Under the pieces are notes generated by a model, which ran no database searches, was not told the DNA's origin, and worked only from the letters and a program-made list of their open reading frames with translations. The position numbers and the translations under genes are program-made. Positions 1-5,374 of a stretch of 6,422 nucleotides of DNA are shown here, piece by piece. This DNA is from Thermoplasmata archaeon (GTDB lineage: Archaea; Thermoplasmatota; Thermoplasmata; Thermoplasmatales; Thermoplasmataceae): assembly GCA_021804185.1 (NCBI GenBank), contig JAJZKL010000069.1, positions 1-6,422 of the forward strand, given 5' to 3'. Numbering within the stretch: the stretch's first letter is position 1; each line of letters starts with the position of its first letter.

Positions 1-203
1 ATTGCATCCCTGATACCAGATATGGGCATCTCGTCCGCGTAGAGAACGTCCTTCATCTTCCTTTTTGTTGAGAGCGGGCAGTAAAAGCACTTTGCATCAC
101 ATATGCCGGAAATAAACAGCACCATCTTCCCTCCTTTTGCACACAACTGACACCCAAGAGGAAGGCTTCCAGAATAGGCTGAACCTCCCGACTTTCGCTT
201 CAT
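1..203 (-). CDS. Radical SAM protein, N-terminal part (cut by window edge)
   Basis: The minus-strand frame from ATG 203-201 runs off the left edge (67 codons visible). It contains CDAKCFYC, the CxxxCxxC 4Fe-4S signature of radical SAM enzymes (Cys35, 39, 42), preceded by a CQLC pair (Cys18, 21) and the stretch KMVLFISG. The layout resembles an archaeal radical SAM family with extra N-terminal cysteines; the substrate cannot be told. An in-frame TAA lies two codons before ATG 203. That ATG and about seven codons after it lie inside the right end of the neighbouring tnpB element, so the start is either element-supplied or false. A second in-frame ATG at 125-123 has a strong AAGGAGGG Shine-Dalgarno-like sequence upstream, but starting there would lose the CQLC pair, and those bases also encode the KGGK residues. 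The gene may be truncated by the insertion. The family call is fairly secure; the start is not. Confidence 0.7.
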   Translation of the reverse strand, partial: MKRKSGGSAYSGSLPLGCQLCAKGGKMVLFISGICDAKCFYCPLSTKRKMKDVLYADEMPISGIRDA

Positions 204-330
204 ACATTACGGTGATTCAGGTTGGATTATTAGGTTATGGTTTCCGCTAATCAAGTTAACATCCACCTTTGGAAGTTATCATCTGTCCGATGCTTAGACT
301 CCGTGGGTACAACCCAATACCCTCTATCCC
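180..330 (-). ncRNA. Putative tnpB omegaRNA (reRNA) scaffold at the element right end
   Basis: In tnpB elements the guide RNA overlaps the 3' end of tnpB and runs through the right end into flanking DNA, which serves as guide. Here the minus strand past the tnpB stop contains AAGCGAAAGTCGGGAGGTTC, a typical scaffold terminus, ending at about 180. The bases that follow (179 down to about 160), reading GCCTATTCTGGAAGCCTTC, would be the guide and fall inside the radical SAM gene. A possible stem pairs minus-strand TTGATTAG (254-247) with CTAAT (233-229). The 5' limit near 330 is a guess based on the usual scaffold length; folding was not computed. Confidence 0.5.
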
Positions 331-1506
331 GTTCGCAAATGCTTCGGGGATTGCCTTCGTTATTATGTTGTATGCAGCGTTGAGGTCTGCATGGATCAAT
401 GTGCCGTTTGCTGTCTCGAATGTGCCACGCTTTATCCTCCTTCCTTTGTATTCGTCATGATGTTCCACGCTCTCATGATCAAGGAACGAGACCTTGCTCG
501 TATGGCTCTCCTCCTGTATCACAACGCGGATTCCGGCTTCTTCACCCTTGTACCTGATCTGCTGTATCAGCATGCCGAATGGAATCTGGACGAAGTTCTG
601 GTTGTTCTTCCTTCCCATGTCAGCTTCCTGCTTCCATCCGTTGCTGTGGCCGATTACGATGGTATCGATGCTCTTCAATTTGGCATAATTCACTATGGAC
701 CTGCTCAGCTTGTGCATGACGTCCTTCAATTTACGATTCCTCTTCATGAAGAGTTTCTTTTCCCTGTGTGTCAGCTGCCTGTTTCCGGACTGCCTGTCGC
801 TTACTGATTTCAGTCTCGCATATTCCTTGTTGAAGAACTGGTTGATGGATTTGAGAACACCGCCCCTGACAGCAATCCCCTTTTCGGGGATGCAGTCTCC
901 AATGGTCACGATGTTCCTCACTCCAATGTCAATGCCCATGATCCTTTCCGGTCTTCCGTTATTCAGGTCTGAAATCTCTTTTTCGTAGACTATCTCCACT
1001 GCATACCCTGTACCTTGAGGTACTATTCTGACTTCTCTCAGGTTTACATCATTCAGTCTTGTCTTTACCTCCATGTTAACCATTCTTGGAAATTTCAGCA
1101 TTCCATTCTCTATGCTGCACTGCTGGTTTGTGAAGATTAGGAGGAATTCACCGTCCCTGTTCTTGTATCCTGGTATTTTTGGTTTTCCCTGAAATTTCTC
1201 AGGATGCTTCCTGTATTCTTTCATGGATCTGAAGAAAGAATTCCATGCCTGCGTCACCTTCCTGATCGTCCACTGTGCTGTCTGTGCCGGAAGTTTCCGG
1301 TAATTGTTCCTCTCCTCCTCGTCTGAAGGAGTCTGGAACAGTCTAACAAGACCGTTGTATCCTGCCATTTTTTCCTTCTTCATGAACTGCTGCCTGAGGA
1401 TGTAGTTCGCCTGGTTGTAGAGATTCTTTGAGAGGTGGCACATCAATGAAAGTGTATCGTCTCCCCTCATGTATACCTGTTCTGTGCGAATAACCCTCAT
1501 GGTCAT
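256..1506 (-). CDS. tnpB: TnpB, RNA-guided transposon endonuclease
   Basis: This is a 416-residue protein, the usual TnpB length. The N-terminal half is a basic, nucleic-acid-binding region (LSKNLYNQANYILRQQ near 26-40, PKIPGYKNRDGEF near 109-121). The C-terminal half is a RuvC-like nuclease: GIDIGVRNIV carries the first catalytic Asp (193) and HADLNAAYNI the third motif Asp (374). At the second motif the expected Glu of IVIE is replaced by Gly (IVIGHSNGWKQ, Gly286). The usual CxxC zinc-finger pairs between motifs II and III are also absent (ESHTSKVSFLD). Both traits recur in one TnpB clade, where another Glu, perhaps Glu332 or Glu333 in QEES, may substitute. TnpB uses a guide RNA from the element end to cut the empty donor or target site and so helps retain the element. 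The frame is intact. ATG 1506 is chosen; ATG 1500 two codons later is possible. The reading direction matches the radical SAM gene downstream. Confidence 0.93.
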   Translation of the reverse strand: MTMRVIRTEQVYMRGDDTLSLMCHLSKNLYNQANYILRQQFMKKEKMAGYNGLVRLFQTPSDEEERNNYRKLPAQTAQWTIRKVTQAWNSFFRSMKEYRKHPEKFQGKPKIPGYKNRDGEFLLIFTNQQCSIENGMLKFPRMVNMEVKTRLNDVNLREVRIVPQGTGYAVEIVYEKEISDLNNGRPERIMGIDIGVRNIVTIGDCIPEKGIAVRGGVLKSINQFFNKEYARLKSVSDRQSGNRQLTHREKKLFMKRNRKLKDVMHKLSRSIVNYAKLKSIDTIVIGHSNGWKQEADMGRKNNQNFVQIPFGMLIQQIRYKGEEAGIRVVIQEESHTSKVSFLDHESVEHHDEYKGRRIKRGTFETANGTLIHADLNAAYNIITKAIPEAFANGIEGIGLYPRSLSIGQMITSKGGC

Positions 1507-1522
1507 CGTATTATGGGGCGTC

Positions 1523-1551
1523 AGTTAATATGGCTGTTGGTTTCGTTAACT
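1523..1551. repeat. Left-end subterminal inverted repeat of the tnpB element
   Basis: AGTTAA (1523-1528) and TTAACT (1546-1551) form a six-base inverted repeat with a 17-base loop just inside the proposed left boundary. IS200/IS605 elements carry subterminal imperfect palindromes that Y1 transposases recognise, so this is a candidate left-end hairpin. The stem is short and could be chance. Confidence 0.35.
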
Positions 1552-1608
1552 ATACATTATTGAAATCAGTTTACCAGGAATAAATTGTTAGAAGAAACAG
1601 AACATTAG

Positions 1609-1638
1609 AGGAATTGCCCAATATATCATGCAATTCCT
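1609..1638. promoter_or_regulatory. Nine-base inverted repeat upstream of the DUF4143 ATPase
   Basis: AGGAATTGC (1609-1617) pairs perfectly with GCAATTCCT (1630-1638) around a 12-base AT-rich spacer. It lies directly upstream of the larger palindrome at 1643-1668 and could be an upstream operator or a second binding site. It is absent from the decayed copy of this locus near 4870-4896. Confidence 0.4.
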
Positions 1639-1642
1639 TGAA

Positions 1643-1668
1643 ATATTGCGCAATATACTGCGCAATAT
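1643..1668. promoter_or_regulatory. Near-perfect 26-bp palindrome, candidate operator
   Basis: The block consists of two overlapping TTGCGCAA-type dyads. ATATTGCGCAATAT (1643-1656) is itself a perfect palindrome, and ATACTGCGCAATAT (1655-1668) overlaps it. The whole block is a palindrome with a single mismatched pair (A1653/C1658). It sits just upstream of the TATA-like box, where a regulator could block or recruit the basal factors. An almost identical block, perfectly symmetric, recurs at 4897-4922. Operator function is inferred. Confidence 0.55.
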
Positions 1669-1670
1669 TC

Positions 1671-1676
1671 TAATAT
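1671..1676 (+). promoter_or_regulatory. TATA-like box for the DUF4143 ATPase
   Basis: TAATAT starts 25 bases before ATG 1696, the spacing expected of an archaeal TATA box when transcription begins at or beside the start codon (a leaderless message). No Shine-Dalgarno sequence precedes the ATG, which agrees with this. Confidence 0.4.
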
Positions 1677-1695
1677 CTCCTCTCAATGCAATGCT

Positions 1696-2970
1696 ATGAT
1701 GCAAAAGTCTCTCCTTCGGATGATCATACGGGACCAGTTGGTTGAGGCCGGAAAACTTGATCATATCGTACCAAGAAACGTCTATCATCTGGCGTTATTG
1801 TACAAAGGTGGGCCAGCCTTCGTGATCAAGGGTATCAGAAGATGCGGTAAAAGCACCATGATGAAACAAATTATAAGTGCCAGATTCCCGGAATCTTTTT
1901 TTTACTTTAATTTCGACGATGAACGAATAGCTGGATTTACAGTGGGAGACTTCCAGCCCCTAATCGAGACGTTCATAGAACTGCTTGGCGATAGAAAGAA
2001 CGTCTTCTTTGATGAAATCCAGAACATTAGGGGGTGGGAATTATTCATCAACAGACTTCTCAGGGAAGGCTACAAGGTTTTCATCACAGGATCCAATTCG
2101 AATCTTCTTAGTCGTGAACTTGGAACACATTTGACGGGAAGACACATTGACATGGAACTCTATCCCTTTTCCTTCGTCGAATTTCTCAGATCGAAAGATC
2201 TTGAATTGGAGAATGATAGGGGTTATACGACTTCGCAAAGGGCGGTCATGACAAGAGAGTTTGGCCAGTATTTCTCAAAGGGCGGCATGCCAGAAGTTGT
2301 TATTTCAGGGAATGACACCATATTATTGCAGATGATAGGAGACATAATTCAAAAAGACATCATGAACAGGTACAGCGTCAGAAAACCATCAGAACTTAGG
2401 AATATTCTCAGTTTCCTGATATCAAACGTTTCGGGGGAGATAACCTATCGTTCTCTTTCCAGAAATCTTGGGTTACAGAGTGAAAACACTGTTAGAAAAT
2501 ACATTGAATATCTCGAGGAAACTTACCTCGTCTTCCTAGTGAGGAGATTCGACCGGAAACTGAAAAGCACTGAAAAGAACCCAAAGAAAGTGTATTGCGT
2601 GGATAATGGACTTGTAACAAAAACCATGCCAGGTTTCGCAGAGAATAGAGGTGCACTACTGGAAAATATGGTTGCCATACAACTCAGGAGAACCGGCAGG
2701 CAATTCTATTATTACAGACACGAGAACGGGGCGGAAGTAGACTTTATAGTGCCGGCAGATCTTGAAATGATACAGGTCTGTTATGAACTTAACTCACGCA
2801 ATACAGAACGGGAAATCAAGGGATTCCTCAAGGCCTCAACGGAATTCAAGGCGAAAAAGTTCCTGATACTTACGATGGATCAGGGAGAGGAACTCACCCA
2901 TGAAGAACTGACAATCGATGTAAAACCTGTCTGGCAATGGCTGCTGGAAACTGAGCCAAGATATGAATGA
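1696..2970 (+). CDS. AAA ATPase with C-terminal DUF4143 domain
   Basis: This 424-residue protein has the AAA_14/DUF4143 architecture common in archaea. Walker A is GIRRCGKST (46-54). Walker B is NVFFDEIQ with Asp106 and Glu107. A sensor-1-like ITGSNSNLL follows (130-138), then a THLTGR motif with a possible arginine finger (Arg149). A winged-helix-like stretch occupies about 249-280, and the C-terminal DUF4143 region has AEVDFIV (346-352) and IQVCYEL (359-365). In related proteins this C-terminal fold resembles PD-(D/E)XK nucleases; here the ExK positions read QVC, so catalysis is doubtful. The cellular role of the family is not established. ATG 1696 fits a leaderless promoter; ATG 1699 and ATG 1720 are alternatives. 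The gene stands alone on the plus strand, convergent with the second ATPase. A decayed copy of its first 65 or so codons lies at 4950-5138. No frameshift is seen. Confidence 0.9.
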   Translation: MMQKSLLRMIIRDQLVEAGKLDHIVPRNVYHLALLYKGGPAFVIKGIRRCGKSTMMKQIISARFPESFFYFNFDDERIAGFTVGDFQPLIETFIELLGDRKNVFFDEIQNIRGWELFINRLLREGYKVFITGSNSNLLSRELGTHLTGRHIDMELYPFSFVEFLRSKDLELENDRGYTTSQRAVMTREFGQYFSKGGMPEVVISGNDTILLQMIGDIIQKDIMNRYSVRKPSELRNILSFLISNVSGEITYRSLSRNLGLQSENTVRKYIEYLEETYLVFLVRRFDRKLKSTEKNPKKVYCVDNGLVTKTMPGFAENRGALLENMVAIQLRRTGRQFYYYRHENGAEVDFIVPADLEMIQVCYELNSRNTEREIKGFLKASTEFKAKKFLILTMDQGEELTHEELTIDVKPVWQWLLETEPRYE

Positions 2971-2980
2971 GGCAAATTCG

Positions 2981-2998
2981 CTCTTTATTGTTCCATTT
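2981..2998 (+). terminator. Possible T-rich terminator after the DUF4143 ATPase
   Basis: CTCTTTATTGTTCCATTT begins ten bases after the stop codon. Archaeal RNA polymerase often terminates at T-rich tracts without a hairpin. The tract is broken by other bases, so the assignment is weak. Confidence 0.25.
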
Positions 2999-3077
2999 TC
3001 CTGGATTTGCAACTCCCATAGTGCATTCAAAACCTCTGGTAACGCAATATCTGGTGCTTCCAGAAATATCTTTAGTA

Positions 3078-3127
3078 GGTAGAGTAGAATGAAGGAGCGA
3101 CTGCTCTCTCCTTCATTCTACTCTACC
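3078..3127. repeat. Perfect 20-bp stem hairpin between convergent ATPase genes
   Basis: The arm GGTAGAGTAGAATGAAGGAG (3078-3097) is exactly complementary to 3108-3127, leaving a ten-base loop (CGACTGCTCT). It lies between the 3' ends of the two convergent ATPases. It has no flanking T-tract and is longer than an ordinary terminator stem. It could be a bidirectional terminator or processing site, a structured RNA, or the trace of a small mobile element. The structure is certain; the role is unknown. Confidence 0.6.
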
Positions 3128-3263
3128 GGCATTGTCGGGAGAACAAGAAACCCATAGGATAACTTCTCATTGAATACTCAAGCTGAAGAAATCGTTAGCT
3201 GAACCCACGATTCTTGGAACCGCTTTGTATCGGGAGGAGTCCGTGAGTGAAACCCGACATACA

Positions 3264-4604
3264 TCAGAATTCAGTAATCTGAGTGGGATCAAACAGGTAA
3301 ACATCCTTGCCCTTGGAAACGTTGAAACCGCTCTTGCTGAAGAGAACCCATCGAATGGGCTTCGCTGTCTGTACCCCCCTTGCAGATTCCTTCAGCCATC
3401 TTAGTTCCTTACCCCCTACCTGGTTTCCGGTCCACTTGCATTCCGTGATATACATATGAGATTCAGTTTCCACGATCAGGTCGATTTCTCTTTGATCGTA
3501 CACTCCATCATCAAGGTGGACAGCGCCCCACCATCTGCCTGATCTCACAACTCGCTCTCCACTCCTGTCGAGCCATTTAAGAAGAAAATCTTCCGCAAGA
3601 AACTCAAACCGTTTGCTGACAAACATGTTAAGTTCGGCTTCGGAAGGTGGTCGATTCCTGCCGTATACGTGAGTGAACCAGAAAGACAGAAGGTTATCCC
3701 TGATCTCGTACCTCCCCTTCTTGCTCCTGGCTGGATTCTCACCGAAAGGAACCTTTCTTGAGATCAGCCTGAAATCTGATCGGAGTGCCTGAATGTACTT
3801 TGAGAGGGTTGTATGTTTGATTCCCAGTTTCGCAGCTATCTCACCAGCGGAGACCTGACCATTTCCGATCGCTTCCAGGATGGCAAAATGCTTTCGGTAA
3901 CTCTGCCCAAATTCCTGTCTTAAGACGTCAAAGCCCTCCTCATTCAGTTGGCCAACTCCAAAAAACAAGCTCTTTACTGGATCTAGATGGCCCATCCTCT
4001 CAATAAGCTCATAGTAATATGGAATTCCGCCAAAAATGCAGTACAGTTCTATCTTTTCCTGTGGATCATGAACACCGAGGTCGTCAAGTATTCTCCAAAC
4101 TGTCTCCGGCTCAAGAGGTTCAAGCACAACCTTAAGATCCGCTCTGTTGAAAAGAGGTGCCTTTTGTCTTGTGAAGATCTTGTCCATCATACTCACATAT
4201 GAACCTGAAAGTATCAGGACCTTTTTCCTTTCCCTGTTGATTTCCCAGAGTCTCTGGAGTTCGAACGGGATGGAAGGATTAACCTCAAGGGAATTGGAAA
4301 ACTCGTCGATGAACAGGATTCTTTCTTTGGAAACAGAGAAGAAGTATTCCAAAGCATTCCTGAAACTTGACAAATTTGGCTTGAAACCTGCATTGGCAAA
4401 GAGTTCCGAAAAATCTGATGCCACCTGAGCTTCCTCTTTGGGTACGATCATAATCTTCAAGGATTTGTGATCTTTAAGAAGTTCATCCACTAGACGTGTT
4501 TTTCCCACTCTTCTTCTACCAGTCATCACAATCAGAGCTGGAGCCTGTGCAGACAGAATGTGGTTCAGCGCGTCCATCTCCCGTTCTCTATCGTAGAATC
4601 TCAT
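3264..4604 (-). CDS. Archaeal AAA ATPase with C-terminal DUF234 nuclease-like domain
   Basis: This 446-residue protein fits the archaeal ATPase family (PF01637) joined to DUF234 (PF03008). Walker A is GRRRVGKT (29-36). Walker B is ILFIDEF with Asp100 and Glu101. A sensor-like ILSGSY follows (131-136). A winged helix-turn-helix lies at about 250-283 (SAGEIAAKLGIKHTTLSKYI). The C-terminal region holds EIDLIV (Asp375) and ITECKW (Glu388, Lys390). This matches the D-x(n)-E-x-K core of PD-(D/E)XK nucleases, so unlike the other ATPase the core looks complete. An ATP-driven nuclease or DNA-binding role is plausible, but the family's function is not established. The gene is monocistronic on the minus strand, with a TATA-like box and a tandem operator-like repeat directly before ATG 4604. 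It shares little sequence with the other ATPase beyond the general plan, so it is not a recent duplicate. Confidence 0.9.
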   Translation of the reverse strand: MRFYDREREMDALNHILSAQAPALIVMTGRRRVGKTRLVDELLKDHKSLKIMIVPKEEAQVASDFSELFANAGFKPNLSSFRNALEYFFSVSKERILFIDEFSNSLEVNPSIPFELQRLWEINRERKKVLILSGSYVSMMDKIFTRQKAPLFNRADLKVVLEPLEPETVWRILDDLGVHDPQEKIELYCIFGGIPYYYELIERMGHLDPVKSLFFGVGQLNEEGFDVLRQEFGQSYRKHFAILEAIGNGQVSAGEIAAKLGIKHTTLSKYIQALRSDFRLISRKVPFGENPARSKKGRYEIRDNLLSFWFTHVYGRNRPPSEAELNMFVSKRFEFLAEDFLLKWLDRSGERVVRSGRWWGAVHLDDGVYDQREIDLIVETESHMYITECKWTGNQVGGKELRWLKESARGVQTAKPIRWVLFSKSGFNVSKGKDVYLFDPTQITEF

Positions 4605-4641
4605 ATTATCCTCAAGTAGGATTATCCTATAGCAGGATTAT
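4605..4641. promoter_or_regulatory. Tandem inverted-repeat operator before the DUF234 ATPase
   Basis: Two copies of the unit ATTATCCT-N5-AGGATTAT lie at 4605-4625 and 4621-4641, with a period of 16 bases and an overlap of five. Each unit is an inverted repeat with one mismatch. The array begins at the base next to ATG 4604 and runs into the TATA-like box, filling the whole transcription-start region. It looks like a binding site for a dimeric regulator. The encoded ATPase has its own winged helix, so self-regulation is possible but not shown. Confidence 0.55.
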
Positions 4642-4647
4642 TTATAA
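4638..4647 (-). promoter_or_regulatory. TATA box for the DUF234 ATPase
   Basis: On the minus strand TTATAAATAA lies about 34-43 bases before ATG 4604. This would place transcription start roughly 10-15 bases before the ATG and give a short leader. It is the best TATA match in the window and abuts the tandem operator. Confidence 0.5.
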
Positions 4648-4896
4648 TAATTTGCATGTAGAAAGGCATGACAAGGTTACAAGACAACATATCGATCTCT
4701 TTCCTTGGTGGCTTTTGTGTAGAATTAACTGTATTTCAAACTGCATCTCAGGAAACTGGTGTTCAGAAAGATGGTGAATAGCAGAAAAGTTGAGTTCAAC
4801 CATTTTCTTGAAATTTATGACGGGTCCTGCCGAGCCAGTAGTCGGAATAGGCGTAGACTGAAGCGCACTCCAGTATATGTTGAGCAAAAGACTGCA
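4648..4896. other. Gene-free stretch upstream of the ATPase fragment
   Basis: I see no convincing gene, RNA or repeat in these 249 bases. A minus-strand frame from 4887 to 4642 is open for 81 codons and begins LNIYWSALQSTPIPTTGSAG, faintly like the tail of some archaeal TnpB proteins. It has no other TnpB motif and no right-end signature. Confidence 0.4.
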
Positions 4897-4922
4897 ATAT
4901 TGCGCAGTATACTGCGCAATAT
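4897..4922. promoter_or_regulatory. Perfect 26-bp palindrome, second copy of the ATPase operator
   Basis: The half-site ATATTGCGCAGTA is followed immediately by its exact reverse complement. The block differs from 1643-1668 at one base, and that base makes this copy fully symmetric. It precedes a decayed copy of the DUF4143 ATPase start. The sequence up to CCAATATCTCCTCT (4924-4937) remains very close to the intact locus. Confidence 0.55.
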
Positions 4923-4949
4923 CCCAATATCTCCTCTTAACGCAATCCC

Positions 4950-5138
4950 ACGAGACAAAAATCTCTCCTTCTGACGATCATAAAGGACCAGTTGGCCAAG
5001 GCTAGGAAACCTGATCATGCCAGGAAACATCTATCATTTGGCGTTATCGTACGGAGGGAGAGCAACCATTGTAATCAGAGGCATCAGAAGATACGGGAGA
5101 ACCACTATTATGAAACAAGTTGTAGACTCCAGATTCCG
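4950..5138 (+). pseudogene. Decayed N-terminal fragment of a DUF4143-type AAA ATPase
   Basis: Bases 4950-5138 align with 1696-1889, the first 65 or so codons of the intact ATPase, and homology stops soon after the Walker A region. The two start codons have become ACG and AGA. A net loss of about five bases near 5016-5022 (GATCATGCCAGG against GATCATATCGTACCAAG) shifts the frame. Walker A GIRRCGKST corresponds to GIRRYGRTT, losing the key Lys. Most differences in the first part are transitions. The rest of the gene is missing. This is a dead relic of a duplicated or related locus; a second role as a regulator-binding site through the upstream palindrome is conceivable but unsupported. Confidence 0.75.
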
Positions 5139-5168
5139 CCAACACACTATGACTGGATAACACGCCTT

Positions 5169-5273
5169 TAGCGGGATCAATGAGCAACAGTATTCATGTG
5201 AGGTTTAACAGTCTATTGCCGTCATATGTATGCAGTAAATGTGTATTCGATATTCATCTTTCAAAGCAGACCA
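5169..5273. repeat. Left arm of a 105-bp perfect inverted repeat
   Basis: Bases 5169-5273 are identical to the reverse complement of 6318-6422 over all 105 positions. Identity ends sharply after GCAGACCA at 5273. The outer limit is not known because the partner arm reaches the window edge. The arms enclose the DUF71/Dph6-family gene. Confidence 0.95.
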
Positions 5274-5332
5274 GCCTTCCTGACAGCACCAATCAAACAG
5301 ATCTGCTGCACTACAACCTCAATGAGAATTGA
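5180..5332 (+). CDS. Small hypothetical CxxC protein, repeat-borne start
   Basis: ATG 5180 opens a 50-residue frame. Its first 31 residues, including YVCSKCVFDIHLS with a CxxC pair (Cys18, Cys21), are encoded in the inverted repeat and are identical to the start of the 96-residue frame on the opposite strand. The last 19 residues are unique and hydrophilic. One CxxC could be half of a zinc site, but no second pair is present. I do not recognise a family. It may be a truncated copy of the longer protein rather than a working gene. It ends 42 bases before the ATG of the Dph6-family gene on the same strand. No clear ribosome binding site is seen. Confidence 0.3.
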   Translation: MSNSIHVRFNSLLPSYVCSKCVFDIHLSKQTSLPDSTNQTDLLHYNLNEN

Positions 5333-5342
5333 AAGCGGAAAC

Positions 5343-5350
5343 ACTTAACA
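5343..5350 (+). promoter_or_regulatory. Weak TATA-like box for the Dph6-family gene
   Basis: ACTTAACA lies about 25-32 bases before ATG 5375, preceded by a purine-rich CGGAAAC that could serve as a BRE. The spacing suits a leaderless message, but the match is poor. Confidence 0.25.
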
Positions 5351-5374
5351 CTCTTTCAAGAATTGGGAATAATA

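Larger units (their letters stand above)
180..1560 (-). mobile_element. Solo tnpB insertion element (IS200/IS605 superfamily, IS1341-like)
   Basis: The element consists of tnpB plus flanking end sequences, and no Y1 transposase tnpA is present. The proposed right end is the minus-strand TTCA at 183-180, at the end of a GTCGGGAGGTTCA motif of the kind that closes tnpB-associated guide RNAs. The proposed left end lies just after a matching minus-strand TTCA at 1564-1561, which would serve as the target-adjacent motif. No target duplication is expected for this family. Without tnpA, movement would need a transposase supplied from elsewhere. The boundaries come from these matching TTCA motifs and from the reading frame across the joined flanks, so they are good to a few bases at best. 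Confidence 0.65.
2971..3263. other. Intergenic region between convergent ATPases
   Basis: These 293 bases hold no credible gene. They contain the T-rich tract near 2981, the 20-bp hairpin at 3078-3127, and a second weaker structured stretch. In that stretch AATCGT (3190-3195) pairs with ACGATT (3207-3212), followed by ATCGGGAGGAGTC (3229-3241), which loosely resembles the closing motif of a tnpB right end on the plus strand. No promoter for either neighbour is expected here. Confidence 0.5.

Noticed and set aside
269..988. Plus-strand open frames opposite tnpB
   Set aside because: They lie entirely antisense to an intact, motif-bearing TnpB, overlap one another in different frames, and show no recognisable domain.
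1588..1788. Minus-strand 66-codon frame across the ATPase promoter
   Set aside because: It crosses the palindromic promoter and the start of the intact ATPase; the similar frame at 4815-5030 arises only because the two loci are homologous on the other strand.
3229..3256. Hammerhead ribozyme-like string GGAGTCCGTGAGTGAAAC
   Set aside because: It resembles the stem II and GAAA part of a hammerhead, but the required CUGANGA core is missing and the flanking stems do not fit; a chance match.
4843..4853. Second match to the proposed tnpB guide (GCCTATTC on the minus strand)
   Set aside because: Only about eight bases match and no TTCA lies directly beside them, so it is not a credible target.
4642..4887. 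Minus-strand 81-codon frame resembling a TnpB tail
   Set aside because: Only a short ALQSTPIPTTGSAG-like stretch is suggestive. No RuvC motif, zinc finger or right-end scaffold is present, so it was not called as a gene or relic.
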